This document shows, piece after piece, positions 1 to 8,874 of a stretch of DNA of 52,543 nucleotides. This stretch comes from an uncultured Dorea sp. Its GTDB lineage: Bacteria; Bacillota; Clostridia; Lachnospirales; Lachnospiraceae. The stretch lies in contig CAJULU010000017.1 in NCBI GenBank assembly GCA_910587575.1, forward strand, positions 1 to 52,543, written 5' to 3'. A program made the position numbers and the translations under genes. Numbering within the stretch: position 1 is the stretch's first letter; each line of letters begins with the position of its first letter. The notes beneath the pieces were generated by a model. That model saw only the letters and a program-made list of their open reading frames with translations, was not told the origin of the DNA and did no database searches.

Positions 1-1
1 A

Positions 2-2341
2 TGCCAAAACTGCTTTTTCGTTTACCCCATCATCGATTCTAACCTAAAGAATTTAGGGGTGAATTTTGGTACAAATTTCGCACGCTCTTCAACGGTTACG
101 GCAAATGTAGGGAAAAATGAGGGAATCACACAAACTTTCACAAACTACAATATCAGACATGCATTAGAATTGCTTGAAAACCAAATGAAGCGGTTAGAAC
201 AAAGTACGGCACTTGGAATGTGGGATTTTGCTGCTTATATTCTCAGTGAAGACCCCAATATAGCCAATAATGTAGCCCATTCTTATCTGGCGCTTACGCT
301 TGGTGAGGATTCTTATTTGTCAAAATCAGCTATTAATTTATGGCGTGGAAATGTAGTTGAAGAGAAGGAATCTGCAAAGGAAATCTGTAACTATATTAGA
401 AAGCTCCGTCATCCTGTCTTTGCATTGAATCCTCATAAATGCATCAATGACGCAGAAGAACTGAGAAATATTCTTGAAGAGAATAAAAATGGAATAGATT
501 CAAACGATAGGATTTTGCCGGAAGGTGATCCGGATTTTTTTGTATACCCCTCACTTGTCACTGCAACAACCAGTTTGTCAGGTAAAGAACTTGCTTACTC
601 TTTAAATTTCCCTCAAAAATCAATTGCTGGCTTACCGATTTTGGAATGTGCAGAATTTGGCAGGAATATTGTTACTTACGATGAAAAGAAAAAAGCAGAG
701 AAGACATTTGGGTTGGGCAATATATTTCATATGAACCATGAAGAAAATACGGAAGTAAATGTATCCAGGCAGTCTTTTACTTCCCACACTTTTATTACTG
801 GAAGTACCGGTTCGGGAAAAAGTAATACAGTTTATCAAATTCTAAATGAAGCAAGGAAATCAAAAACCAGATTTCTTGTTGTAGAACCGGCAAAAGGGGA
901 ATATAAATCTGTTTTCGGAATGGACAAGGATGTGTTTGTCTATGGCACAAATCTGGAACTTACGCCAATGTTAAGGATGAATCCTTTTTATTTCCCAACG
1001 GGCATACATATTCTGGAACATTTAGACCGCCTTGTAGAAATATTCAATGTTTGCTGGCCTATGTATGCAGCGATGCCGGCTGTATTGAAAAATGCTGTGG
1101 AGAAAGCATATGAAGATTGTGGATGGAATTTAAATAGTTCAAAGAATAAGTATAATGAGCTGATTTTTCCAACATTTTCTGATGTCGCCCTAAATGTTAG
1201 AACAATTATTGATTCCAGTGATTACGATAATGAAAACAAAGGAGCGTATAAGGGGGCATTACTTACCAGACTGCAATCTCTTACAAATGGAATTAATGGT
1301 ATGATATTTGTCCAGGATGATATTAGTGAGGAACAGTTATTTGAGGAGAATGTAATTGTTGATTTAAGCCGTGTAGGTTCAAGTGAAACAAAATCTCTTA
1401 TTATGGGAATGCTTGTTTTAAAGTTGCAAGAGCATCGCATGACCGGTATGCACACAATGAATGAATCCTTAAAACATGTGACGGTTCTTGAAGAAGCGCA
1501 TAATCTTTTAAAACGTACTTCAACTGAACAAGTGTCCGAAAGTGCAAATCTTTTAGGAAAAAGTGTGGAAATGCTGGCAAATGCGATTGCTGAAATGCGT
1601 ACTTATGGTGAAGGTTTTATTATTGTTGATCAGGCACCGGGACTTCTTGATATGTCTGTAATTCGAAATACTAACACCAAAATCATTATGCGCTTACCGG
1701 ATCTGACTGACCGTGAATTAGTAGGAAAAGCGGCGAATCTCAATGATGATCAGATTGCAGAGCTTGCAAAATTGCCTTGTGGAGTGGCGGCAGTATATCA
1801 AAATGAGTGGGTTCAGCCGATTCTTTGTAAAATAAAACGGGTAGCTATGGAAGAAAAGGCATATAAGTATGAATTAAATGGCAATAGTATCTTTCTTCAA
1901 GATGCAAAGAATAGTAATTCTTCTAAAGCATTATTCGATTGTATTATGAATAAAGAGATTTTTAGTAAAGATGACAGACATATGATTAGAAATCTGAAAG
2001 ATCCGATTTTACGGTCAAAACTTAGTACATCTGTTAAATGTGATTACATAGAATATATAAATGCTGATGAAGAAAATATCATTCCTAATTTGAGAAGATT
2101 ATCCTATGATTTCTTACAAGCTGAACAAATTATTATAGAGGCATCTCAGAAAGAAAATATTGAAAAATCCGTAGATTATGTGATTAATACGGTTGAGCCA
2201 TCATTACGAAAATATGCAAAGAAACAAATTGGTTTGTTACTTTCATTAATATTTCATGAACATATAAATCGTAATGAAGAGTATGAAGATTTTTTTTGTA
2301 GATTTATGGACTTGTATAAGGAGAGGGGTGGTATGTTTTGA
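2..2341 (+). CDS. HerA/DUF87-type ATPase, 5'-truncated by the window edge
   Basis: The reading frame is open from base 2 and a GTG at 59 is only the first internal start codon, so the gene very probably begins upstream of the window. Walker A is GSTGSGKSNT (nt 800-829) and Walker B is TVLEEAH (about nt 1481-1501). A conserved Arg-rich stretch, IRNTNTKIIMRLPD (nt 1661-1702), may hold the arginine finger of a hexameric FtsK/HerA pump. HerA-family ATPases form hexameric rings that move DNA or protein and often work with nucleases in defence or toxin loci. The last 150 or so residues, after the ATPase core, are charged and probably helical. The stop overlaps the start of the next gene (TGATG), which implies translational coupling to the toxin-like protein. 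Base composition is AT-rich, as in the rest of the 1-5050 island. The ATPase assignment is secure; the partner and substrate are unknown. Confidence 0.85.
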   Translation, partial: CQNCFFVYPIIDSNLKNLGVNFGTNFARSSTVTANVGKNEGITQTFTNYNIRHALELLENQMKRLEQSTALGMWDFAAYILSEDPNIANNVAHSYLALTLGEDSYLSKSAINLWRGNVVEEKESAKEICNYIRKLRHPVFALNPHKCINDAEELRNILEENKNGIDSNDRILPEGDPDFFVYPSLVTATTSLSGKELAYSLNFPQKSIAGLPILECAEFGRNIVTYDEKKKAEKTFGLGNIFHMNHEENTEVNVSRQSFTSHTFITGSTGSGKSNTVYQILNEARKSKTRFLVVEPAKGEYKSVFGMDKDVFVYGTNLELTPMLRMNPFYFPTGIHILEHLDRLVEIFNVCWPMYAAMPAVLKNAVEKAYEDCGWNLNSSKNKYNELIFPTFSDVALNVRTIIDSSDYDNENKGAYKGALLTRLQSLTNGINGMIFVQDDISEEQLFEENVIVDLSRVGSSETKSLIMGMLVLKLQEHRMTGMHTMNESLKHVTVLEEAHNLLKRTSTEQVSESANLLGKSVEMLANAIAEMRTYGEGFIIVDQAPGLLDMSVIRNTNTKIIMRLPDLTDRELVGKAANLNDDQIAELAKLPCGVAAVYQNEWVQPILCKIKRVAMEEKAYKYELNGNSIFLQDAKNSNSSKALFDCIMNKEIFSKDDRHMIRNLKDPILRSKLSTSVKCDYIEYINADEENIIPNLRRLSYDFLQAEQIIIEASQKENIEKSVDYVINTVEPSLRKYAKKQIGLLLSLIFHEHINRNEEYEDFFCRFMDLYKERGGMF

Positions 2342-3000
2342 TGGAAAAATTGGTTGTGCCGGAGATGAAAGAAATAGTAAATAAGTCAGAGGATTATTTA
2401 AGTAAATTTAAGTCTGATAAGGGTATGAATATATCTGAAGCCAAAAATTATTCGGATAGAGCAATTCTAGAGGCTAAGGATAATTTTTATACAGATTATT
2501 CAGACAGAATTAAATTAGCACCTGCTGATTCTCAATTTGGCAAGTGGGATGGAGAAAAAGGAGAATCAAAATTTATACCATCTGGTGAAACGGAAAAGGG
2601 GAGGATTGCTCAGGAAAAATTAGCGGAGTATGGACTGGATGGAATTATCTATAAAAATGGCATTCCAGATTTCTCAAAGTGTTCTGAAGCTACCGTGCAA
2701 ATTGAGCAAATGACAGAAAACAGACCATCGAATTTTTCACAAGCTGATATTAAATTATCGGAACAGTGGAATCTAGAAGAAAGACTCGGAAGAAGTGATT
2801 GGAAACAAGAGGATGTGGATAAATATAGGCAGGATAATAGATTAATCTGGCACGAGTGTTCTGACACAAAGACAATGAATTTGATTTCTGGGGATATTCA
2901 TCCGGATGGAAAAGGAAATGGTATATTTACTCATAGTGGTGGTGTAGCAGAATGCAGAATCAGAGATAATAAGTCAGTAGGAGGCGGTTTTGATGAGTGA
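2341..3000 (+). CDS. HNH/ENDO VII (WHH-like) polymorphic-toxin nuclease
   Basis: The 219-residue protein starts at the ATG at 2341, inside the stop of the upstream ATPase, with a purine-rich RBS (gagagggg) near 2321. The C-terminus reads LIWHECSDTKTMNLISGDIH and then a THSGGVAE element. This resembles the WHH-type HNH/ENDO VII toxin signature (W-H-H, a K-T-M-x-L segment, a distal H, then H-x-G-G), with Glu in place of the second His. Such domains are metal-dependent nucleases at the C-termini of polymorphic toxins. The N-terminal 140 residues are charged, contain no membrane segment or signal peptide, and probably form a delivery or pre-toxin module. The gene after it looks like an immunity protein. 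Toxin assignment is fairly strong; whether it cuts DNA or RNA cannot be told. Confidence 0.7.
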   Translation: MEKLVVPEMKEIVNKSEDYLSKFKSDKGMNISEAKNYSDRAILEAKDNFYTDYSDRIKLAPADSQFGKWDGEKGESKFIPSGETEKGRIAQEKLAEYGLDGIIYKNGIPDFSKCSEATVQIEQMTENRPSNFSQADIKLSEQWNLEERLGRSDWKQEDVDKYRQDNRLIWHECSDTKTMNLISGDIHPDGKGNGIFTHSGGVAECRIRDNKSVGGGFDE

Positions 3001-3367
3001 TATTAAAATGAATATATGGAATAGAGAATTTAATCTGGAAGTTTATTTTAAAACATATGCAGATAGTTCTCCAACTGAGTGTCAAGAAGAAACTTATAAG
3101 AAATTTATTCATGCCAAAGATAGTATAGAGAAATCTAAAGAAGAAATAATTACTTATATTGAACAGAGTTATTGCGAACAACTTTCCGAAAAAATTGTGA
3201 ATATATTTAAGTATGTGATTCCCAAAATTATATATATACCCAAAATAGAGGAAAAAAGACAAGTTGCTCTTCTGTGTGATTTCAAATTTGATATCGAACA
3301 TGGATTAGCGGTTCTGTTTGAAAATGAAAAGTTTAAAGAAGTATTGTTGCAGGATGGTATTTTATAG
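2993..3367 (+). CDS. DUF6985-type putative immunity protein
   Basis: Translation most likely starts at the ATG at 2993, preceded by GGAGGC at 2980-2985, rather than the TTG at 2990. The start overlaps the toxin stop by eight bases, the coupling expected for a toxin-immunity pair. The 124-residue product is acidic and soluble. It has a central helical part and a C-terminal beta-rich segment with the pattern KYVIPKIIYIP and FDIEHGLAVLFENEKF, ending QDGIL. That ending resembles DUF6985-domain proteins, which are commonly found beside polymorphic toxins. Binding to the upstream nuclease is inferred from position only. Confidence 0.6.
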   Translation: MSDIKMNIWNREFNLEVYFKTYADSSPTECQEETYKKFIHAKDSIEKSKEEIITYIEQSYCEQLSEKIVNIFKYVIPKIIYIPKIEEKRQVALLCDFKFDIEHGLAVLFENEKFKEVLLQDGIL

Positions 3368-3508
3368 GAAAAGGATTTTTGTTTTGATATTGCTGATGAC
3401 AATTTTAGAAATAGAACTCAACCAGAATTTGCTTTTGTATTAATGAAGACTTTAGAGAATTTGGAATTTATTGAAAGTGGAGTGACATTATGGAACTTGA
3501 AATAAGTG
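3368..3508 (+). pseudogene. Remnant of a coding region, possibly a second immunity gene
   Basis: Directly after the TAG of the DUF6985 gene, and in the same frame, 46 further codons stay open to a TAA at 3506-3508. They encode a protein-like segment that includes FRNRTQPEFAFVLMKTLE and ends ESGVTLWNLK. There is no convincing start codon or RBS. The end overlaps the following gene, which starts at 3490. It could be the tail of a deleted immunity gene in a reshuffled toxin-immunity cassette. Readthrough or a nonsense mutation extending the upstream protein is less likely, because that protein already ends where the family usually does. Confidence 0.35.
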
Positions 3509-5003
3509 TCGAAGATTTGCTAAATAAAAGAAAAATAGAATCAGACCGTATAGGATGGAATCCCGATGATATCTATCATAGTATTTGTGCGTTTGCGAAT
3601 GATTATAATAATGATGGCGGTGGATATATTGTTGTTGGAGTTGAAGAAAAAAATGGTGTGGCAGTCCGTCCAGTAAAAGGAGTACCGGAAGATACGCTGG
3701 ACAAAATCCAGAAAGAAATGCTTGGTTATAATAATGTAATATCTCCGCCATATTTCCAAAAGTAATGATATGTGAGATAGATGGCAGATGGATTTTTGTC
3801 ATTATAGCCAGGACTGGACAGCAACGGCCTTACAAATCACCAGAATATGTTACAAGTAAAAAGGACAAAAAATACAGTTATTATATTCGTTATCTGACCA
3901 GTTCCGTAAAAGCCAATTCCGAACAGGAAAGGGAGCTGATTAATATGTCTGATCACACTCCTTTTGACTGCAGGGCAAACCATAAAGCAACTTTTGACGA
4001 CATTTCTCCAATCCTTTTGGAAGATCATTTGCGTAAGACAGGAAGTAAACTTGCAAGACAAGTTCGTGAACGTGGAGTTGAGGAAATATTGAAAGATATG
4101 CAGTTGTTGGTGGGCCCGCCAGAACTTAGGTATATCCAGAATGTGGCAATTATGATGTTCTGTGAACATCCAGACAAATTCTTTCGATATACTTATGTGC
4201 AGATGACCTCATTTCCAGAAGGTAGTGTGGAGAATCCGAGCATTAGTGAAGATTTTCCCAATATTACAGGTTCTGTGCCGCAGATGATTCTGGCAACGAT
4301 GGAACGTTTCCGTAATCTTATTATCCGTGAAAAAGTAATCAAAATTCCCAACCAGATGCAGGCGCTTCGAATTATGAATTATCCATATCAAGCGATTGAA
4401 GAAGCTGTGGTGAATGCGTTTTATCACCGAGATTATATGTCATGTGAGCCTATAACTATAGAAATAGAACCGGACTGTATAAATATTATGAATTTTCCTG
4501 GCATTGACCGATCAATTTCGGAAAGGACAATCGTAGAGGGCAAAAGATTTGTGTCCAGATATTATCGAAATAGAAGATTGGGAGAATTTTTGAAAGAATT
4601 AGATTTGTCGGAGGGGCATTCATCTAGTATTCCTACGATACAAGGAGAGTTGCAGAAAAACGGTTCGCCACGGGCAGAATTTTTTACGGATGCAGACAGG
4701 CGGGCAATGAGAATAAGGATTCCGATTCATCCGGCATTTTTGAACACGCAGGAAGATATAGAGAAAAATGAAACAAGTTTTGAAACAAGTTTGAAACAAG
4801 TTTTGAAACCCAAAGATTATGACAAGTTAAAGTTAGTTATTAGAGAATTGGAAAAAAGAGATAAGATTACTATTCAAGAAGTAATGGCAATCACTACAAA
4901 ATCAAGAATTACCGCATGGCGATACATGCAGATTTTAGTCGATTTAGGAGTCATTGTAGCAGAGGGCAATACCAATAATATGATTTATCGGGTGAAGAAG
5001 TAA
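3490..5003 (+). pseudogene. AlbA_2/Schlafen-type ATP-binding protein, frameshifted
   Basis: Two adjoining frames together form one protein of about 500 residues. The first part (3490-3765) has the AlbA_2 putative nucleic-acid-binding start, with DIYHSICAFAND and GGGYIVVGVEE. It stops at TAA just after YFQK. The second part (open from 3765) continues the same domain and then has a GHKL-like segment, YPYQAIEEAVVNAFYHRDY, typical of COG2865-type regulators. It ends in a winged-helix-like region (ITIQEV...SRITAWRYMQIL). The frame changes by -1 near 3755-3765; one missing T in the TTTCC run would restore PPYFPKVMICE. A threefold TGAAACAAGTTT direct repeat lies at 4769-4808. It may be a real pseudogene or a single-base sequence error. 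Confidence 0.75.
4769..4808 (+). repeat. Threefold TGAAACAAGTTT direct repeat
   Basis: Three near-identical copies of TGAAACAAGTTT, 11-12 bases apart, lie inside the AlbA_2-type gene between its ATP-binding core and its C-terminal winged helix. Because the copies differ in spacing by one base, a slip here could change the reading frame. Confidence 0.6.
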
Positions 5004-5050
5004 ATCATGATGGAAGATTTATCTTCCGGTGAGAAGATAAAATAAAGAAT

Positions 5051-5089
5051 CAACCTTGGCATTCATACATATGCCAGGGTTGTTTTTTT
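5051..5089 (+). terminator. Rho-independent terminator closing the AT-rich island
   Basis: AACCTTGGCA at 5052-5061 pairs with TGCCAGGGTT at 5072-5081 across a short AT-rich loop, followed by a run of T. It separates the island genes from the spoIIIA operon. Confidence 0.8.
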
Positions 5090-5124
5090 GTGGGAAATTT
5101 TTCATCCGCCCGTACAGATTTTTA

Positions 5125-5153
5125 TTCATAAATGCCAGGCCTGTACATATATT
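5125..5153 (+). promoter_or_regulatory. Possible sigma-E promoter of the spoIIIA operon
   Basis: A CATATATT at 5146-5153 fits the sigma-E -10 consensus CATACAnT with one mismatch. Fourteen bases upstream is TTCATAA (5125-5131), a weak match to the -35. The spoIIIA operon is under sigma-E in Bacillus, which supports the call; the -35 is the weak point. Confidence 0.45.
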
Positions 5154-5175
5154 GGAAATAAAGAGGTGGACAGAT

Positions 5176-6123
5176 ATGGAAAATGAGAGAATACGAAGGG
5201 TTCTGCCCCGGAATGTCCGGCTTGCCCTAAGCCGGGAACCGCTTGAGGAATCCCGCATACAGGAACTGAGACTTCGGGTAAACAAGCCGCTTCTTATGAT
5301 TTACAACGGTCATGAGCGGATGATCGGAAACCAGCGGGACGGACCTTATCTTGTGACAAAAGAAGACGTAAGGGAGATGCTGGAATATGTCAGCAATTTT
5401 TCCTTATATGCATACGAACAGGAAATGAAACAGGGATTTATTACCATAGAGGGAGGACACAGAGTGGGGATTACAGGTCAGGCAATCATAGAGAACGGGA
5501 GGGTGAAGAACCTGCGGCACATTTCATCCATCAATCTCAGGATGTCCCATGAGGCCGTGGGGTGTGCGGATTCCGTATTTCCCTATATCACACAGGAAGG
5601 GAGGCTTTGCCATACACTGATTGTTTCGCCGCCGGGCTGCGGCAAGACAACGCTGCTCCGGGACATGATACGCCAGATTTCGGACGGAAACAGATGGATT
5701 GGCGGCATGGCCGTAGGGGTGGTGGATGAACGCTCGGAGATCGGCGGCTGCTACAGGGGCGTGGCCCAGAATGAACTTGGCATACGCACCGACATTCTGG
5801 ACGGCTGTCCCAAGGCAGAAGGCATGACCATGCTGATCCGTTCCATGAGCCCGGCGGTCCTGGCCGTGGACGAGATCGGGTCGGCAGATGATGTACATGC
5901 CATAGAACACGCCATGCACTGCGGCTGCCGGATGCTGGCTACCATCCATGCGGATTCCATGGAGGAACTCCGCCGGAAACCCCTCATTGACCGCATGGTG
6001 GCAGAGAAACGGTTTGAACGGTACATACTGCTGGGAAAGCGGGAGCGTGTGGGACAGATCAGCGGACTGTTTGACAGCCGGGGAAGCCTGCTCTACAGTG
6101 ATACCGTGAGTGCGCCATGCTGA
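5176..6123 (+). CDS. spoIIIAA: Stage III sporulation protein AA, ATPase
   Basis: The 315-residue protein is chosen from the ATG at 5176, 6 bases after the RBS AAGAGGTGG; upstream in-frame codons run through the terminator and promoter and are not coding. The sequence has Walker A PPGCGKTTLL and Walker B VLAVDEIGS, as in secretion-type ATPases of the PilT/VirB11 class. SpoIIIAA is thought to energise the SpoIIIA-SpoIIQ channel that links mother cell and forespore. It is the first gene of an eight-gene operon in the canonical order, and its stop overlaps the next start. Confidence 0.95.
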   Translation: MENERIRRVLPRNVRLALSREPLEESRIQELRLRVNKPLLMIYNGHERMIGNQRDGPYLVTKEDVREMLEYVSNFSLYAYEQEMKQGFITIEGGHRVGITGQAIIENGRVKNLRHISSINLRMSHEAVGCADSVFPYITQEGRLCHTLIVSPPGCGKTTLLRDMIRQISDGNRWIGGMAVGVVDERSEIGGCYRGVAQNELGIRTDILDGCPKAEGMTMLIRSMSPAVLAVDEIGSADDVHAIEHAMHCGCRMLATIHADSMEELRRKPLIDRMVAEKRFERYILLGKRERVGQISGLFDSRGSLLYSDTVSAPC

Positions 6124-6638
6124 TGAAAACCATTGGCGGCATACTGGTGATCGGGGCTACCTCTCTGTGGGGGCATGCTGCGGCAGAAAAGGTGCGCAGC
6201 AGCTACAAGGAACTTTTGTATCTGCAGAAACTTCTGTATCTGTTAAGAGGTGAGATATTATATGCCAGGTCGTATCTGGGCGAGGCATTTCTTCAGATCG
6301 GAAGGAAGGCGAGAAGCCCTTACCGGGAATGGCTGCTTTTACTTTGCCGCCGGATGGAAGAAGAGCAGGGAGGTACGTTTGCCGGAATGTGGGAAGAGAG
6401 CGTCAGAACCGCCCTTAAAGATTCCGGGCTTTCAGTCAGGGAACTTCAACGTCTTGCCGCTTTCGGAAACCAGCTTGGGATTGCAGATGCCCAGATGCAG
6501 ATCAAGACCCTGGATCTGTATCTGGAGGAGATAAAGCTTTCCATGGAGGAAATGCGGGAGGAAATGCGGACGAAGATGAGGTTATGCCATTGCCTTGGCG
6601 TCATGAGCGGAATCTTTATCACAGTCCTGTTGATGTAG
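6117..6638 (+). CDS. spoIIIAB: Stage III sporulation protein AB
   Basis: The product is about 171-173 residues. Translation may start at ATG 6117 or ATG 6123, both overlapping the spoIIIAA stop. There is an N-terminal membrane segment (GGILVIGATSLWGHAA), a helical middle similar in character to GspF-type proteins, and a C-terminal hydrophobic segment (GVMSGIFITVLLM). It is thought to be a membrane component of the SpoIIIA channel. Position and length fit the family. Confidence 0.9.
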   Translation: MLMKTIGGILVIGATSLWGHAAAEKVRSSYKELLYLQKLLYLLRGEILYARSYLGEAFLQIGRKARSPYREWLLLLCRRMEEEQGGTFAGMWEESVRTALKDSGLSVRELQRLAAFGNQLGIADAQMQIKTLDLYLEEIKLSMEEMREEMRTKMRLCHCLGVMSGIFITVLLM

Positions 6639-6649
6639 AGGAGGAATAC

Positions 6650-6844
6650 ATGAGTGTGAACCTGATATTCAAAATTGCAGCGGTGGGAATCCTGGTTTCC
6701 GTGTTAAGCCAGGTCTTAAAGCACAGCGGAAGAGAGGAGCAGGCATTTCTGACCAGCCTTGCGGGACTTCTGCTGGTGCTGTTCTGGATCGTGCCCTACA
6801 TATATGATTTGTTTGAATCCATTAAACGGCTGTTTTCCTTATAA
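6650..6844 (+). CDS. spoIIIAC: Stage III sporulation protein AC
   Basis: This 64-residue protein has two membrane segments (IFKIAAVGILVSVLSQVL and a stretch around LAGLLLVLFWIVPYI). The start is ATG 6650 with GAGGAAT just upstream. Length and hydrophobic pattern are those of SpoIIIAC, a small membrane subunit of the SpoIIIA complex. It lies 11 bases after spoIIIAB. Confidence 0.93.
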   Translation: MSVNLIFKIAAVGILVSVLSQVLKHSGREEQAFLTSLAGLLLVLFWIVPYIYDLFESIKRLFSL

Positions 6845-6874
6845 AGCAGCCAGGGGGAGAAAGAAGGGATTGCC

Positions 6875-7261
6875 ATGGATATGTTGCGGATTGGAATCAT
6901 GGGCGTAGCCGGAACACTTCTGGCTGTGCAGTTTAAAAGCGGGAAATCGGAATATGGAATCTATATCACAGTGGTGTTAAGCCTGATTATTTTCTTCAGT
7001 ATCCTGGGAAAGCTTCAGACCATCGTGGATGCCATGAAGGGAATCGGCAGATTCATTCAGATGGATCAGGCGTATATCGGGACCCTGATTAAAATGCTGG
7101 GAATCACCTATATCGCAGAGTTTTCGTCCGGAATCTGCAAGGACGCAGGATATCAGACCATCGCTGCCCAGATTGAAATCTTCGGGAAGCTGGCGGTGAT
7201 GATTCTCAGTATGCCGATTCTTCTGACTCTGCTCAATACCATACGGGGCTTTCTGTCATGA
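6875..7261 (+). CDS. spoIIIAD: Stage III sporulation protein AD
   Basis: The 128-residue product has about four hydrophobic segments and the family motif ISYIAEFSS-like element (here ITYIAEFSSGICKDAGY). It begins at ATG 6875 behind a GGGGGAGAAAG RBS. SpoIIIAD is a membrane component of the mother-cell side of the channel. Its TGA is shared with the ATG of spoIIIAE (ATGA). Confidence 0.93.
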   Translation: MDMLRIGIMGVAGTLLAVQFKSGKSEYGIYITVVLSLIIFFSILGKLQTIVDAMKGIGRFIQMDQAYIGTLIKMLGITYIAEFSSGICKDAGYQTIAAQIEIFGKLAVMILSMPILLTLLNTIRGFLS

Positions 7262-8418
7262 GGAAATGGCTGGCAGTATTCTGTCTCGTTCTTCTGACAG
7301 CCTTTGAAGGAATGGAGGCAAAAGCGGCGGAACCGGAAAACAAGGGCGCAGAAGTGCTGTCACAGGTTGAGGACAGTCTTGCAGACCAGTATGATTTTGA
7401 TGAAATAGACGGTTCGCTGAAAGAACTTTTCCCGGGGGAGCAGTTAAATTTCAAAGAAACACTGCTGGGAATCCTGTCCGGGGATCTGGAATTTTCCCTA
7501 AAGCTTCTTGGCAGGCTTGTAAAAGATCAGATCGGCTATGCCTTTACAAGCAGCCGGGACAATCTGATTCATATGCTGCTGATTGCCCTGCTTGCCGCCG
7601 TGTTCAGTAATTTTTCCAGAATGTTCCAGAACCGTCAGATTTCGGACATTAGTTTTTATGCCCTGTATCTGCTGCTCATTGCCCTTGCCATCAGCTCTTT
7701 TGAAGCGGTGGTGAACTGGGTGAGGGGAGGGATTGAGGCGCTGACAGCTTTTATGGGAGTGTTCTGCCCCCTGTATTTTCTGGCAGTATCCATAGCCAGA
7801 GGGAGTGTGACGTCGGTCGCTTTCTATCACCTGGTGCTGTTTCTGATCTTTCTGACCGAGGCGCTGATCCTAAATTTTCTGCTGCCCATTCTCCATATCT
7901 ATATGATGGTACGGGTCTTGAATTATCTGTCGGAGGAAGACTATCTGAGTAAATTTGCGGAACTTATCGAGATGGCGGTTTCCTGGATTCTTAAGACAGC
8001 GCTTGCCTGTATCGTAGGATTAAACGTCATCCAGGGGCTGATCAGCCCGGCCATCGACACGGTAAAGAGAAGCGTGATTACCCGAAGCGCAGAGGCAATT
8101 CCGGGAATCGGCGATGCCATTGGCGGTATGGCGGAGGTTGCCATCGGTACCGCAGTTCTTGTGAAGAACGGAATCGGTATGGCAGGGGCGGTCATTTCCA
8201 TTGCCCTCTGTGTTGTACCGCTCATCCAGGTTGCCTGTATCGCACTTCTTTATAAGCTGGCCGCCGCTGTCATCCAGCCTGTATCGGACAAGAGGATCGT
8301 CGGGTGTATCGAGACGGTAGGAGAGGGCTGCCGGCTGCTGATTGGCGTCATCTTTACTACAGGATTTCTGTTTCTGCTGACGATTGTGGTGGTAGCTGCT
8401 TCCACAGGAAATGTATGA
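7258..8418 (+). CDS. spoIIIAE: Stage III sporulation protein AE
   Basis: This 386-residue protein starts at an ATGA overlap. The N-terminus is a signal-peptide-like segment (WLAVFCLVLLTAFEG) followed by a soluble part of about 75 residues, then seven or so membrane segments. The PGIGDAIGGMAEVAIG region is characteristic of the family. It is probably the largest membrane component of the SpoIIIA channel. Confidence 0.94.
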   Translation: MRKWLAVFCLVLLTAFEGMEAKAAEPENKGAEVLSQVEDSLADQYDFDEIDGSLKELFPGEQLNFKETLLGILSGDLEFSLKLLGRLVKDQIGYAFTSSRDNLIHMLLIALLAAVFSNFSRMFQNRQISDISFYALYLLLIALAISSFEAVVNWVRGGIEALTAFMGVFCPLYFLAVSIARGSVTSVAFYHLVLFLIFLTEALILNFLLPILHIYMMVRVLNYLSEEDYLSKFAELIEMAVSWILKTALACIVGLNVIQGLISPAIDTVKRSVITRSAEAIPGIGDAIGGMAEVAIGTAVLVKNGIGMAGAVISIALCVVPLIQVACIALLYKLAAAVIQPVSDKRIVGCIETVGEGCRLLIGVIFTTGFLFLLTIVVVAASTGNV

Positions 8419-8864
8419 GGTCTGGTATGTTTACTTATTTAAATCAATGGATTATGAACCTGTCATTTTATATGGTCATGGTGACGGCAGTCATGCATAT
8501 TGTCCCCAATTCTGAGTATAAACGGTACATCCGTTTTTTTACCGGACTGGTGCTGGCTGTCATGCTGGCAGACCCTTTCCTCAGGCTGCTGGGCACGGGA
8601 GATCTGTGGGCGGACCTCTATGAGAGTCCGGTGTACCAGGAACAGTTGGAGAAGATGGAAGAGGCGGCGCAATTTCTGGACGGGATTGCGGACAATGACC
8701 TGGTTCAGATAAAGGAAGCGGATCCGGTGAATGGGACCGGGCTTGAAAGGGGGACGGATAACCAGAAGGATACGCAGGCTGGAAGAGAGGAGCAGGGGAA
8801 TCCGGAAGGGGAAGAAGACGAGGGATCACGGATCCGTGTGGAGAAGATTGAGATTGGAAGATAA
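8415..8864 (+). CDS. spoIIIAF: Stage III sporulation protein AF
   Basis: The 149-residue product is taken from ATG 8415, which overlaps the spoIIIAE stop; ATG 8427 (MFTYLNQW) is equally plausible and closer to the usual family start. Two N-terminal membrane segments (around LSFYMVMVTAVMHIV and FFTGLVLAVMLADPF) precede a soluble acidic tail that forms the ring-building domain in the family. It overlaps nothing else and is 10 bases before spoIIIAG. Confidence 0.9.
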   Translation: MRSGMFTYLNQWIMNLSFYMVMVTAVMHIVPNSEYKRYIRFFTGLVLAVMLADPFLRLLGTGDLWADLYESPVYQEQLEKMEEAAQFLDGIADNDLVQIKEADPVNGTGLERGTDNQKDTQAGREEQGNPEGEEDEGSRIRVEKIEIGR

Positions 8865-8874
8865 GGAGGATGGG

